From positions 55,129,676-55,193,675 of the forward strand of contig CM049316.1 of the NCBI GenBank assembly GCA_026874595.1: 64,000 nt of DNA, written 5' to 3'. The notes beneath the pieces are model-generated. The model did not search any database. It saw nothing but the letters and a program-made list of their open reading frames with translations, and was not told the origin of the DNA. Each line of letters opens with the position of its first letter. The first letter of the stretch is position 1. Shown here piece by piece: positions 11,936 through 25,100 of the stretch. The position numbers were made by a program, and so were the translations under genes. Source of the DNA: Sipunculus nudus. Taxonomy: Eukaryota > Annelida > Sipuncula > Golfingiida > Sipunculidae.

Positions 11936-14900
11936 TTCATATTTCTTGTGGATGAGAAAGATATATTTGTTCAAAAATAAAAGTGATTAAACATAAAAAG
12001 AAAAGAATAATAATAGTTTATGCTATGAGTAGCTCATGAGAAGACTTTTTCCACCTGTTTGTAAAGAGTGGGAAGGTCTCCCCTACACACAAACACAGTC
12101 ATGCCATAAACATGCATTGTGTCAATAACAGAAATGCTGATATAATGTAACTAGTGTAATTTATTGATTAAAACTATACATGAATAAACTTAACAATGTT
12201 TTATTCATAAAATCCTCCTTGTGCCATATTTTGTGAATGTGCCATATTTACTTGTCCCAATACACATCTGTGTTAGAGCTTTTTAAATACTCTATTTTAG
12301 TCAACGCCACATCTAACTCTTCCCTGATGTTCATACCTGTATAAATCATAGTTTAACCTTTCGCAAAACAATATCAGTCTCTGCTTTAAGACTCATCATG
12401 TATAGTACTGTTTTAATATTCATGTAGCAAAATGATCCCAAGTACACCCACAAAATTACAACTGAGTTATTCTTTCTTTATTCTCATATCCTATTAATAT
12501 GATCATCTCCATAAATGCTATATTCCCAAAGGTAAAATCCAGTTAAATTATGCATGTATATACATGTCTAAATTATATATGTATACAGGTTTACAAACTG
12601 ATAGATGTGAAACAATGCACATGGATCTAAATAACAGTAATTTCTGACACAAATTAACTGTAAATTGGATTTTGGACTTGGACCAAATTATACTGCAATT
12701 AGACATCCACTTTTACATATTTTATCAAATGGTATGCAGAATCAACTACAAATGCTACTGTCAGTCTAAATATATAATTGAACTGATGCATGCTTTTCCT
12801 GAACATCAGAAAATGCTTTGATCTGGAAATCAGGGTCAGTTGCAGATAATTTTGTGCCATGAAATGTTATAAACATCAGTTTCACTGGTATTATTCACAA
12901 AAAAATTTGCAGGGTTCAAGAGCCATATTCATTAGAGACCAAAAATTCAATATATATTTCTATTTTCAGGGTATGAGGAAACTTAAACTCCTTTACAGAC
13001 CATAGTATGTTCGGATAAGATTTACTGTATCCTGGAAATACAAATCATAACCAATGGGATCACAACATCCTGATTAATGTGTATGTGTTGTATGATTATA
13101 GTCATAACACATCATGTGGGATTTACTGCACTCTTTTCATAATTATAAGAAATTAGGAACAATGCCTTCATGCAAAGTAAACATAATCCAAGAATATACT
13201 GCATGAATTCTGATAGTAACACATTGAACGTGACTTCCCATATGGATCCACAAATATAACCACAGCAATTGTTAGCCTTCTCATGTAAATGTTATTTTGT
13301 CATAACCCTGGAATTTGGCAAATAATTCCAATATAACCACATACCCTAACAAGCACTACATAATTCACAATTAATCATATTTTACTAGTCTAAATGACAG
13401 TCATAAAAATACATGTATACATATACCAGATGACAAAAAAAATTGTCGAGTCCTAACGGTACAAATTAAGAAGGCTGTGTTAGATTATTCCACTTTCATG
13501 TACTAGCTATTAACTAACTTGTATGTTATGAGGCAGAAATCATAATGGTGGATCAGAGATTCAATGTAACAAAAATAAATAGTACACAGTAAGTTTCATC
13601 TGTTAACAGTCAAGCACACCTGCAATGAAACTGGAAAGGTTTCAAAGTCTTTGTTTGACTGGTCAGATTCATGATGATATTCTAGCATTTCTATACTGTT
13701 GAGTGAAGAAAAAGCATCCAACTTGTTTCACTCTGGGCACAGAGGGAGCACACACCAGTCATTTGATTGGTTCAATCAAGGAGATACAATTAATTGTGTC
13801 TCCATAGTTCAACTGCCTGGGTAGTAATTCGTGAAATAGCAGACAGAACAGCCATTTACAGCAAGATCTCTGGAAGAGTACTTTCTAGAGAGATTGGCCT
13901 AAGGAAGATGGCTTTTTGTGGACCTCTAGTCCACTGAATTCTGATTCATATCTGTACACAGCCCTTTACATGTACCACATATTTCTTAAGTGCTGTTTGT
14001 TTTGTATCTGAGATTATGAACCCACAGCCAACCTCAGTTGCTCAATACATCAACAGGGTAGTGAAGGAGCATCTAAAATCTGGGACCATTGAGTCCAAGT
14101 ATGAGTACAGCAAAACTGTGTAATAATTAAAACACGTGGGACCTTCAAAAAAGTGCTTTTAATTTACAGGTGGCCTTATTAAATAGGTGGTCTTTTAGAC
14201 AGGTTCCACCGTACTTGAAAGATTCAGGGTCCAAACTCAAAATCCTGCATCACTGCTGAAAACCAAGGGCTTAACAGCCACAGGCCATCACAATGAACTC
14301 CTTGCATATTCTTAGAGAGAGTCCTGTATTAGTCTAATGAAGAATGTTTTAGCATCCAGCATGATATGGTTAAACATCTAATTATAACCACAAATCCTGC
14401 CAAATTAAATGCGACTTTCATATTACCATACAGTCAAACCCTAAAATGTGAAATTAACAAATATATCCTACCTGAGCATTATTAAGTACTAAAAGCCATA
14501 TCTATATAATGCTGGGAGAAATGAACATTTTATTTTATATCAAATAGTACTTGCCAACCGGATACATGCTAAGTATATCATCTGATAGTGTAAATTTGAT
14601 TCTGCACACTTTTAATCATACTGTAGCAATTTTACCAGCAACCTTGGCAAGCTTTTATCCTGAATTGTGCACCCTTGGAAGTTGGAGGATATATAATGGT
14701 CATGGGCGGCTGATTAATCAACCCTCTGGTCCTCATTCCAACCATTTTTCGTCGTTCATTTTACAAGTTCTGTATTACATATGAAATCACTATATTTATA
14801 ACAAAATACGTTGTTTGACATTTCACATTTAAAATTGTACATATCCAAATATGCTGTACATACACATAATGTTCAAACACTATATCATTAATTCATATTA

Positions 14901-17900
14901 CTTTGACCTGAAGGCTACTGTACCAGATTTTTTCAATGATATACTGTATAAAACCATGTGCACTTATCTGGTTGTATGTACAGTTCCTTTATTTTCACAA
15001 TGTACTCAAGTAAAACAGTTCAAAGTGACTATATTTTCACAAAGCAAAACACCTCAACAGCACACAAGCATCTGCACCATCACACTTTCAAGGTCCTATT
15101 TTGTTATCAGTTTCATTTATTGGCAGTTATCACAGAGAATGCCCCAATATGCTTGCCAATTTCATTCAGGGATGATTAGTAACTGTGCACAGTGATGTTA
15201 CATAAATTGTGATGCTTGTCAATTTCATTCTGGGGTGTTGTGTCACTACGCTTGGTGCTGGGCTGATATAATTTCACTGTATTAAATGTGCATATGCCAT
15301 ATCAATGATGAGTATTGATATGAACCTTGAATGACCTGTTGTATCAAGTTTGCCAGAGCCTCTGTATTTGGGTTATAACATATGTGGCCAAATTAATATT
15401 GTTCCACACCATTATATTTTTGTCTTCCACTGGTTGGTTACAGCTGTGTTCACCATTTACATGAAAATTTCTTTCTTACAGTGATACAGGCTCAACCACT
15501 ATATATGCTCTATTGTCAGTTATCAACTCACTTATTGATTTCTAGGAACATTATTTTACCAACAATTCAGGTGTTTTTATAACCTTTCAAGCAAAACATG
15601 ACTAAATTACAGCAAAATTGAAATTTTTTTAAACTACCTTTTGTACATTAAACATAATAAACAGCATACCTGAATGAAATTCCATGTTCAAGTCTGTTGT
15701 AAGCAAATTATGGAAAACTTACTGGTATGTGTATATATTATGAAAAAGCAAAGGATATAACCTAAGTATTTAGCTACATTAGTTACAGCTATTGCTAAGT
15801 GGTAATGCTATCTTCTAGACGACAGAATATTTATATAATGAAAGCTAATACAATGATATTTTCAAATACTAATAAGAAATAAATGATTTTATCAGTATAT
15901 GTAAAACTATTACAATTTTTTTGTGATCTACAAGTTGTTACACTAACAAATAGATATAAGGTAAAAGATATAAACAACTAAATTGCTGTACAAATTGTAC
16001 ATTTGTATAGGATAAAAATAAATATATTGTAATACTTGAAATGAAGCAGTTATTGAATGTTTGTGCAAAACTTTATATAGGCAGCATTAAAATGACCAGA
16101 TTTAGAAAAGGGCAAGAATTTGTTTGTATACATAAGGGCTTACATAAAGCCTGATCAATTATAATCCTCAATCTTCAAGAGTGGTTAAATCAAAAATTTT
16201 ACTTTACATTAAAGTTGTAAATTAATAGGAGAATCATGATTCACAAAATTCCATTTAGAGTTCAAAAGTGACATATGATGGCATGGTGCAGAGATGATAA
16301 ATGTTTCAGTTGGTGAAATCTGAAATTATACTTATTATTTTTCTCTTTAATTACACAATTTTTTTTCTTTATCAAGAATGATGAATCCTACTTAACAGTA
16401 GTACTTAACAAAAGTTAATATTGTAAGAATACACCAAAGATGTATGGTGCAATTCCACAGAATGTGTAATTTGAAAAAACTAAAAGTAGAGTTTTAATAA
16501 TAACAAACATCTTACACTATATCATCTAAGCTTTATTTCAGATTTGACACAAACAAGTTATTGGAAACCATCACAAACACAAAAGGTGTTTTATTCAGCT
16601 GGTCCTAGAGTACAAGTATATATATCAACATGGTTCTCGGCTTCTAACAGGGTGTTTGAACTTTTTATAACCTAATTCTTTCTTACATATTGAATACAAA
16701 TGTAAACACGGGTATGTCTCTAAAACTGAAGCCTTTTAATGCCCTTTATTTGATCCTACATAATAATATGTCATTGAAACTATTAAATCATAAACATGCA
16801 GTTTCATATTTCCAATATTGCCAAAGTGATCAGAAGTCACCCTATTTGTATATTTAGCAACAATAAACCTTTTCCTTATTAAAGATGTCATGATATGAAG
16901 CTTAAGATTACGATTACTTCCTTGCGAAGAAAAACAAACTTACATTTCACCTGATATGATAACAGACACTAGTCTTGTGTATGTTAGTTTTCAACAAATG
17001 TTTGCCCTCTTGAATGTTGCAGAAAATTTCCTTAAGAAACAATAGTGTAAAAAATAATTTTCTGACTGTCTCTATTTGCACTTTTTTTCAATATCAATAA
17101 TCATAATATTGATTATATTGATGATTGTCATTTTCTTCCATATTTGATTAAATTGATTGCATATTTGCATAATCGATAAAATATGATTATGTATGCACAT
17201 CCAAAGAAGTCATATTATACCGATAAAATATTCTTATTGTGTGAGAGATAATAAGAAAGACTGGGCACAAAACAGTGAACAGCATTAAAACTTGAGGCAA
17301 TTAACTTGACCTTTCAGTGTGATGTACAAGTTAGACTTTCAATTATGACTGAATTTATCCTGTCAATATTTTAGGTATAATTCAATAATTCTATACAGCA
17401 TATTTCACAGTGATATAGATGATACTAAAATAATAAATCAATAATAGTTTTTTTCTATCTTTCAATCATGGAATATGATTTTATAACCAATTCCTACCAC
17501 TAATATATGACTATGTGACCTATGTGACATAAATCTGAAGACAAGATTATGGTAAAATGCAGGTTTATATTACATTCACATTAACACCTATTCTTAGTGG
17601 ATTATAAAGTCTTGTGAAATATGGTCCTTTTACAATATTATTGTTTTTTCACACTCTCATTAAAATATTAACAAAATACATGTCAAAAGCATATTTGCAA
17701 TGAAACATATAAGAATAACATGTTATATTTCATGACATATGACATACATTCACTTTAAATTATGAATCAATTTCATGATGACATGATCACACATGCTTAT
17801 CTTAAATGATGAACTAGAAATTTCTGGTATCTGAGATGCCATAGTATCCACAGAATGGGCATACCCCCTCTAGAATAAGCCCCATTGTTCTGAAGCACAA

Positions 17901-19266
17901 ACAAATTCTTTAAAAGGCCAAGGCCACAAGGGTAAAGGTCACACATTTTTTTACTTGTCCAAAAACTTGGTGGAAACAATTTGTATATCAAATGTGAAGA
18001 AAAATATGCAGTTATTCAAAAGTTATGGGGTTCACAAAAATTCTACTTTTTTTAAGGTTTGACCTGGAAAAGCAAGTTTGATAAAGATCTGTGGAATATT
18101 TTTTTAGCTATCTTGCTCACAAGAAGACTTGGTGACAGTGGGACTATACTTAAGCCGTGGTATGGCTGACCCTGACTTTGTCTAGTGATACAATAATGAA
18201 TGTATTCCCTCTTGATGGCTGTTGAAGAAACTGTACTCTTATTTGATAATAACCAAATAAGAACCTCACATGAAGAAATCTAGGTCTTTTATAAGTTACC
18301 ACTTAGGAAGCAAAAGTAAATTAACAGGTTTGGCTGTAATGATACATCATCTCTCAATGCAATATGAATTTTAATACTTCCAAAATTAATATATACAAAT
18401 ACAAGACCATATACACCTAAGATTTATCTTAATTTAGATTTTAAGTCTATTTCCTGCTAGTTTTACAGAAATATAAGATATTTTCTTTGATAAAATTTGC
18501 TTCCAAACCATAGATTTCTAATCAATTTTATTTCTTTTAAGTAACTTCACAACTGATGATGCCTCACCTTGCATGCATTGCATGGCCCTGAGAGACTATC
18601 ATTATAGTTAAATGCTGGAAATCACTTTCAATGAGATGATATAATATCAACTATGTATCAATACACAATGTACAATACTGACACCATTTTGTACTGTACC
18701 AGTGTACTAATGAACCATTACTGCTCTATATTTTTTGTTAAAACACATGGGCCATGGCCATCTACAGGTGTTTAGCCATTAGGACTGATTGGTGAATGGG
18801 CTGAAAGCAGTACTCCAATCTGAGTAATTCTAACCAACTAAGTAAACAATCTGGGCTTGACTCCTGATGTAGGACTGCATTTTGAAATGGTACAACCCCA
18901 AAAACTACTGATGAATGTACCACTGGAATTCCTTCTTTCACCTTGGCTCTCCTATACATAAAATGAATATTAAATAAACTTAAAATATAATGATATTACT
19001 CTTCCCACTCTAGCCTTTCTCTGGAACTGATATTTAGTAATTCAACAAGCAAAATGCAATATATCTCTTTTTATTGCACTGCATTCCCATAAGCCCTTTC
19101 TACAAACCAGATTTTAAGATATTATTGGTTATAAACCCTTAACAAATTAAATCCTAAGTTCAGAAAAAAATAAGACTTTAAAATGCACTATCATATATGT
19201 TCATTATTGTAAAAGGAAAACTTTGAAAATTTAGCAGCCATCTTAGATTTGGAACGCTTCAATGAT
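11936..19266. other. AT-rich, repeat-poor region between convergent genes
   Basis: Seven kilobases without a credible exon on either strand. It is conspicuously free of the large tandem arrays and TA microsatellites found elsewhere; one family repeat at 17870-18120 is the exception. On the minus strand, AATAAA signals occur near 19069-19075 (AATAAAAAG context) and at 12200-12205. The 3' UTR of the minus-strand GTPase gene could therefore be short, or could extend through much of this region. Confidence 0.4.
17870..18120 (+). repeat. ACCTTGAAGGTCA-family repeat, copy 2
   Basis: One to two decayed units, recognised by AAAGGTCACAC, TTGGTGGAAACAATTTGTAT, AAATATGCAGTTATTCAAAA and GTTATGGGGTTCAC in the same order as in the copies at 8930, 27240 and 44640. 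Confidence 0.55.
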
Positions 19267-19701
19267 TCATGAACAGCAGCCTTGCTTGGCCTTCCCTTCA
19301 GTCACTGGTTCTTCTGCCTTCAGATGTACAGCTGTTGAGTCCACTCTGTTTTTCATCTCCATGACAGTTTGTGCGATATCGTTAAACATTTCCTGGACAC
19401 CTTCCCCAGTTTTGCAAGAGATCTTGTATACACCACTGAGGACAGTATCACATTGCAACTGGAATGACTCTATGTCAGCGTCCGTGATCTCGCCTGGCTT
19501 TGCAACGTCTGATTTGTTACCACACAGGAAAATTTTGGCAGTTTCCGTGTGAACCACAATATCAAGAATATACTGTGACAAAATGTTGAAAGAGTCTCTG
19601 TTATCCAGACTATAGCACAAAATGGCTGCTGTTGCCCCTCGATAATAAGATTGTGACATTGTCACAAAACGTTCAATACCAGCTGTGTCCCATAGTTCAA
19701 C
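19267..19701 (-). CDS. Rab-like GTPase, exon 2 (G3 to prenylation tail)
   Basis: 435 nt including the stop. It begins VELWDTAGIERF and contains SQSYYRGATAAILCYSL, FLCGNKSDV, ISCKTGEGVQEMF and the terminal KQGCCS. The acceptor is preceded by a T-rich tract. Confidence 0.92.
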   Translation of the reverse strand, partial: VELWDTAGIERFVTMSQSYYRGATAAILCYSLDNRDSFNILSQYILDIVVHTETAKIFLCGNKSDVAKPGEITDADIESFQLQCDTVLSGVYKISCKTGEGVQEMFNDIAQTVMEMKNRVDSTAVHLKAEEPVTEGKAKQGCCS

Positions 19702-22076
19702 CTGCAACAAAAAATGTTTGTTATGTATTCAATAAACACATTTTAACAAGAATCTATTCATAAAAGCAGGCTGCCATTAAAACGATCAATTATCCAAATG
19801 CAGCCATATCAGTTTCTCGGACTTCCAGAGCAGAAATTTTAACATTACAAGAATATTACTCATTTCATAATTTTAAAGCCAGTTTATTTTAAGGCCAGTT
19901 TATTTTAATTCTAAATATGATTGCCCTGCAAGTTCAACCACTGGATACAGAATAATCTTATAGATGTTGCTGCAATAGTCCTTACATGCAAAATGTCAAA
20001 TTTCTCAAGATTTACAGAAAATATTGAAAATCCTTCCCCTTAGGACACATTTGGCATTGTTCCCTACAATTCAAGACCAAATACAGGAAATTCAAAGGTG
20101 TGGCCACAAAGGTTGTGGTAATTTGTCTGTAGTTTGGTTTTGATGGGACATGGATGCCCCTTTTTTCATGTACATGCTAACCGTTCATTTGAGTTTGGGT
20201 GTATGCTTCAAAAGAAATTCCATTTTTAAAAACAGCCATACATGATATCAATTGGATACATTATCCCCTATATGTCATTCAAGGTTCATATAAATGGGCA
20301 GTTAATGCCACTTTTCCCCTTATTTAATACAGTGGGCTCATATCAGCCCAGAAATAAGTATACTCAGTGAGGCAATGCTCCTGAGGAAATCCAAAAGCAC
20401 AGCCATTCATGTGATGTCACTGTGCTCAGTGATCTACCTGCCCTGAATGAAATGGACAAGCATCACAGGTCAAGTGATGTCACTGAGCTCTGTGAAGCAA
20501 CACCTAAGAATCAAACTGACAACTAAGTGGTTCTTTCTAAACACCGAAAAGTACTGAAAAATTAATCAAATCTACCAAAAGTTACCAAAAAGGTACTGGA
20601 AAGTTACTTTAAAAGCATCTTTTATTTAATGTAAACACCAAAAAAGTATTTAAGACTGTCAGTAAAGTTAGCAAATTGTGTGCTGTTTTTGACTATTAAT
20701 AAAGAATGATGAAAAGTGACTGAAAAGCACATTAAGTGACAAAATATTATCAAATAGGTACTAAAACTAGGGACCCATGGGTCTCGACACTCAGCTGCAT
20801 TTGTCTATAAGGATATATGTTTATGAGGTTTTCGAAAATATTGGTCCTGTGATCAGTTTGAAGCCAACCTGTCTACCTAAACTGGAGTTATCATCCATAA
20901 ACTAATTTGTGGATGGGCCCTGTGACCTTAACCTTTGACCTTATGACCCCAAAATCAAAGGAAACTTCCCCTATTGGCTGGTGCACCACATGTTTATGAT
21001 GGAAGGATTGAGATGAAAAGTTTGGCTTAAAATGCATCCACAATCTTTCTTAAGTAGTGGGTCCTGTGACCTTGACCTTTGATCTCATGACCCCTGAATC
21101 AACAGTTCTGAGTTACATCTGGAAGATTGAATGTTTGGGACAGAAAGTTTGGCTAAAAATATGTCAACAATCTTTTTAAATAAGTGGGTCCTGTGACCTT
21201 GACCTTTTGCCTTATGACCCCAAAATCAAAAGGGTTCTTACATTGTTGGTGGGTCATTTATAAGTCAAAATTGAAACCAATATGTCAATCCAAACTGTCA
21301 TTATCATTCAGAAACAAATATGTGGACAGATGGGCCCCTGTTACGATGAATTGAACTTGTGACCCCCAAATCAATCAGTTTCTTCCCCTATTGGCAGCTC
21401 AGCTATATGTGCAAGATGGAAGGTTTTGGATGATAAGTTTGGCTTAATTGCATCAACAATCTGTCTTAATAAGTGGGTACTGTGACCTTGACCTTTGACC
21501 TCATGACCCCAAAATTGAACAGAATCTTCCCCTATTGGCAGGTTAGCAATATCTTGAAGATGGAATGTTTGGAATGAAAAGTTTGGCTTCAAATGCATAT
21601 GCATTCTTTATAAAGAAATGAGACCTGTGACCATGACCTTTGATCCGCTGGACCCCAAAATCCACACGGTTCTTACTTTAGTGGTGAGTCATATAAAAGT
21701 TAAGTTTGAAACCAATATGTCAAACTAAACTGGAGTTATCATCTGGAAACTAATTTGTGAACAGATGGCCCCTGTGACCTTGACCTTCCACCATCAGACC
21801 CCAAATTCATTTATGCTCTCCCCATACTGGCAAGTCAGCTAAATGTGCAAAATGGAAAGTTTGGGATGAAAAGCTTCGCTTAAAATGCAGCCATATCTTT
21901 TAAAAAAAGTGAGTCCTGTAACCTTGTAAAGGTCCTCTGACCTTTGACCTCATGACCCCAAAATCGTATAGGTCCTTGCTTTAGTGGTGGGCCATATGTA
22001 AGTCAAGTTTGAAATCCATGTGTCAATACAACCTGGAGTTATCATCTGGAAACAAATTTGTGTGGATGGACGGATG

Positions 22077-22109
<33 letters not shown>

Positions 22110-25100
22110 GGTAATAACTATATGGCATCAACATGTGATCAATAAACACACCAGGTTTTGGGACACTAGATGTTAATTCAGCTGAGAAACAAACATGATT
22201 GTTGTCATTTTACAGTAAAAGAAATTTTAAAATATTTGTTAAAATAACAAAAAATTTAGGTGGCGCCACCACTTTTCAGGAACTGACAAAACTAGTCATG
22301 GTCAATTTTCAAGGCAAGATTCATGACAATCCATGCATTAACTAAAATACGGGTAGTTGACAAGCGACTACGTGTATCCTCCAAAATCAGAGTAGGACGG
22401 GTGAAGTGAGGCATGTATTGAGTGGCAAGGGGAAACAGAGTTTACATGTGTTACATATTAGAATGGATGTCTGCCATGTAAACATGACTGTATATGGGGC
22501 CACCTGTTATTTGAATGAGAAACTATCCAAGATGTATACACATGCAAAATTTCAGGTGGAAAAGTCAAACCACTGCAGAGATATGAGTGATTTTATCCCA
22601 CAGCAGACAAACAGATCACTGCAAAAATGGCTGCAGGTGGCGCCACCAGTTCTGTGTATGTTATAAAGCTATCCAAGGGCTACATTTGTGTGGAATTTTT
22701 TTCCTGATTGGTCAAACGATTCCTGAGATATAAGCATTAATGTCTGCAGCCTTAACGTGAATGAAGCTGGCGCCACCTGTCATAAAATCAAGAAAGCTAT
22801 CCAGGATGTATACGCATGCCAAATTACAAATAATTTGGTCAAACCACTGCAGAGATATGAGTGATTTTAACCCAAGGCAGACAAACAGATGGACGCTGTG
22901 CAAAAATGGCTGCAGGTGGCGCCACCATTTTTGTGTATGTTATAAAGCTATCCAAGGGCTACATTTGTGTTTTTTCCTGATTGGTCGAACGAGTCGGGAG
23001 ATATAAGCATGGATGTCTACAGCGTGAACGTGAATGTAGGTGGCGCCACCTGTCATAAAATCGAGAAAGCTATCTAGGATTTATATACGCATGCCAAATT
23101 TCAGGTAATTTGGTCAAACCACTGCAGAGATATGAGTGATTTTAACCCAAGGCAGATGAACAGATGGACACTGTGCAAAAACAGCTGCAGGTGGTGCTAC
23201 CATTTTTGTGTACATTATAAAGCTATCCAAGGGTTACATTTGTGTACATTTTTTTTCCTGATTGGTCAACTGGTTCCCGAGAAATGAGCTTGGATGTCTG
23301 CAGTGTGAAAATGAATGTAGGTTGCGCCACCTGTCATAAAATCAAGAAAGCTATCTAGGATGTATACGCATGCCGAATTTCAGGTGAATTAGTCAAACCA
23401 CTGCAGGATATGAGTGATTTTAACCCAAGGCAGATGAACAGATTGACACTGTGCAAACATGGTTGCAGGTGGCACCACCATTTTTTGTGTATGTTATAAA
23501 GCTATCCAAGGGCTACATTTATACGAATTTTTTTTCTTGATCGGTCAAATGGTTCCCGAGATATGTGGGTTAATGTGTGGAAACAGACACACAAACGGAT
23601 GCTGGGCAATGAGGAAAGTTCAGAGGTCAAGGCCAATTGGTTAGGCACCAGTAACATGTGACCCGATAACTGGTGTAAGTTTCGGAAAAATCTGTGCAGT
23701 AGTCTCAGAGGAGTTCTCCGGAATTGAACGCGGCAGCGGCGGAACCCGGTCAAAAACATAGTATCAGCAAAACTCTGATTTAGCGGATACAATTATCATG
23801 ATATTGGAGGTTTTGTATTATATTTTTTATTATTCTGGGGGGTCCTTTCAAGCCCCATAGCTCGGAGGATATAGGTCACAGTGACCTAATTTCAGGTTTC
23901 CAAGGAGATTTTTTATTGACCTCTCTGGACATTCACTTAGAAGTTTCTAGGTCCAGCAGTTACAATTTGTGCCCTGCTAATGGACGGCCGGACGCCTGGA
24001 CGGCCTGACGGGACGACAAACAAAGCGCCATTCCTATACCTCAGTTGATTTACAGTCAGCTGAGCTAAAAACCCAAACATTTCTGAAAAGTTGTCGAAAA
24101 GTACCAAAAAGGTACTGAAAAGTTACCCAAAAATTACTGAAATAACTATAAAAGCAATTTTTATATATATTTAAACACTTAAAATTATGGAAAAGTTGTT
24201 TAAGATTGTAAGTAAAGTTAGCAAATTGTGTGCTCTCTTTACCCTTAACAAAGGATAATGAAAAGTGAAAGAAAATCATTTTTTTAAAATAGTATCTAAA
24301 CTGTATAATGAGCAGATATTTCAAAAATAACTATTTTTAATAAAATGCTATAGTTTATTGGATAAATTGTTTTTCTTATTTGAAAAAGGGTACATTTACA
24401 TCAAAATCTCGACTTTTCGGTGTCCAACCTACATTCCTGAATTATAAGTGGGAGTAAATCAAAATGTTGAGCATACCCTTTCCACACCATCAGCTTAATA
24501 TGAATATATTTGCCAGACTATGAATTTTTACATTATTGACAGTTTCAAACAATTTTTTTGGTAATTTTTGGTGTTTTAATTAACTAAAAGGTATTTTTTT
24601 TTACTCTTTTCAGTACTTTTCAGTTTTTCAGTAACTTTTTATTACTTTTCAGTACTTTTCAGTTACTTTTAAGTGACTCTTCAGTAACTTTTCAGTTCTT
24701 TTCATTATTTTTATATTTTTTATCTTTTTTTTATTTTTAGTAATTATATGATAACATTTTGTAACTTTATGGTGCTTTTCAGTCACCCTTTATAAAGGGT
24801 TAAACAGAGCACACAATGTGCCAACTTTACTGACAGTCTAAAACAACTTTTGGGCAATTTTTGGTGTTTACATTAATTTAAAGATGCTTTTATAGTCATT
24901 TCACTAACTTTTTGGTAACTATTCAGTACCTTTTCGGTACTTTTGGGTAACTTTTCATTACTTTTCAGTTTTTGGTATTTTTAGTACTTGTTTGATGACA
25001 TTTTGTCACTTTATGGTGCTTTTCAGTCGCTTTTCCTCAATCCTTATGATAGGTCTAAAACAACTTTTTGGTAATTTTTAAGGTTTACATTAATAAAAAG

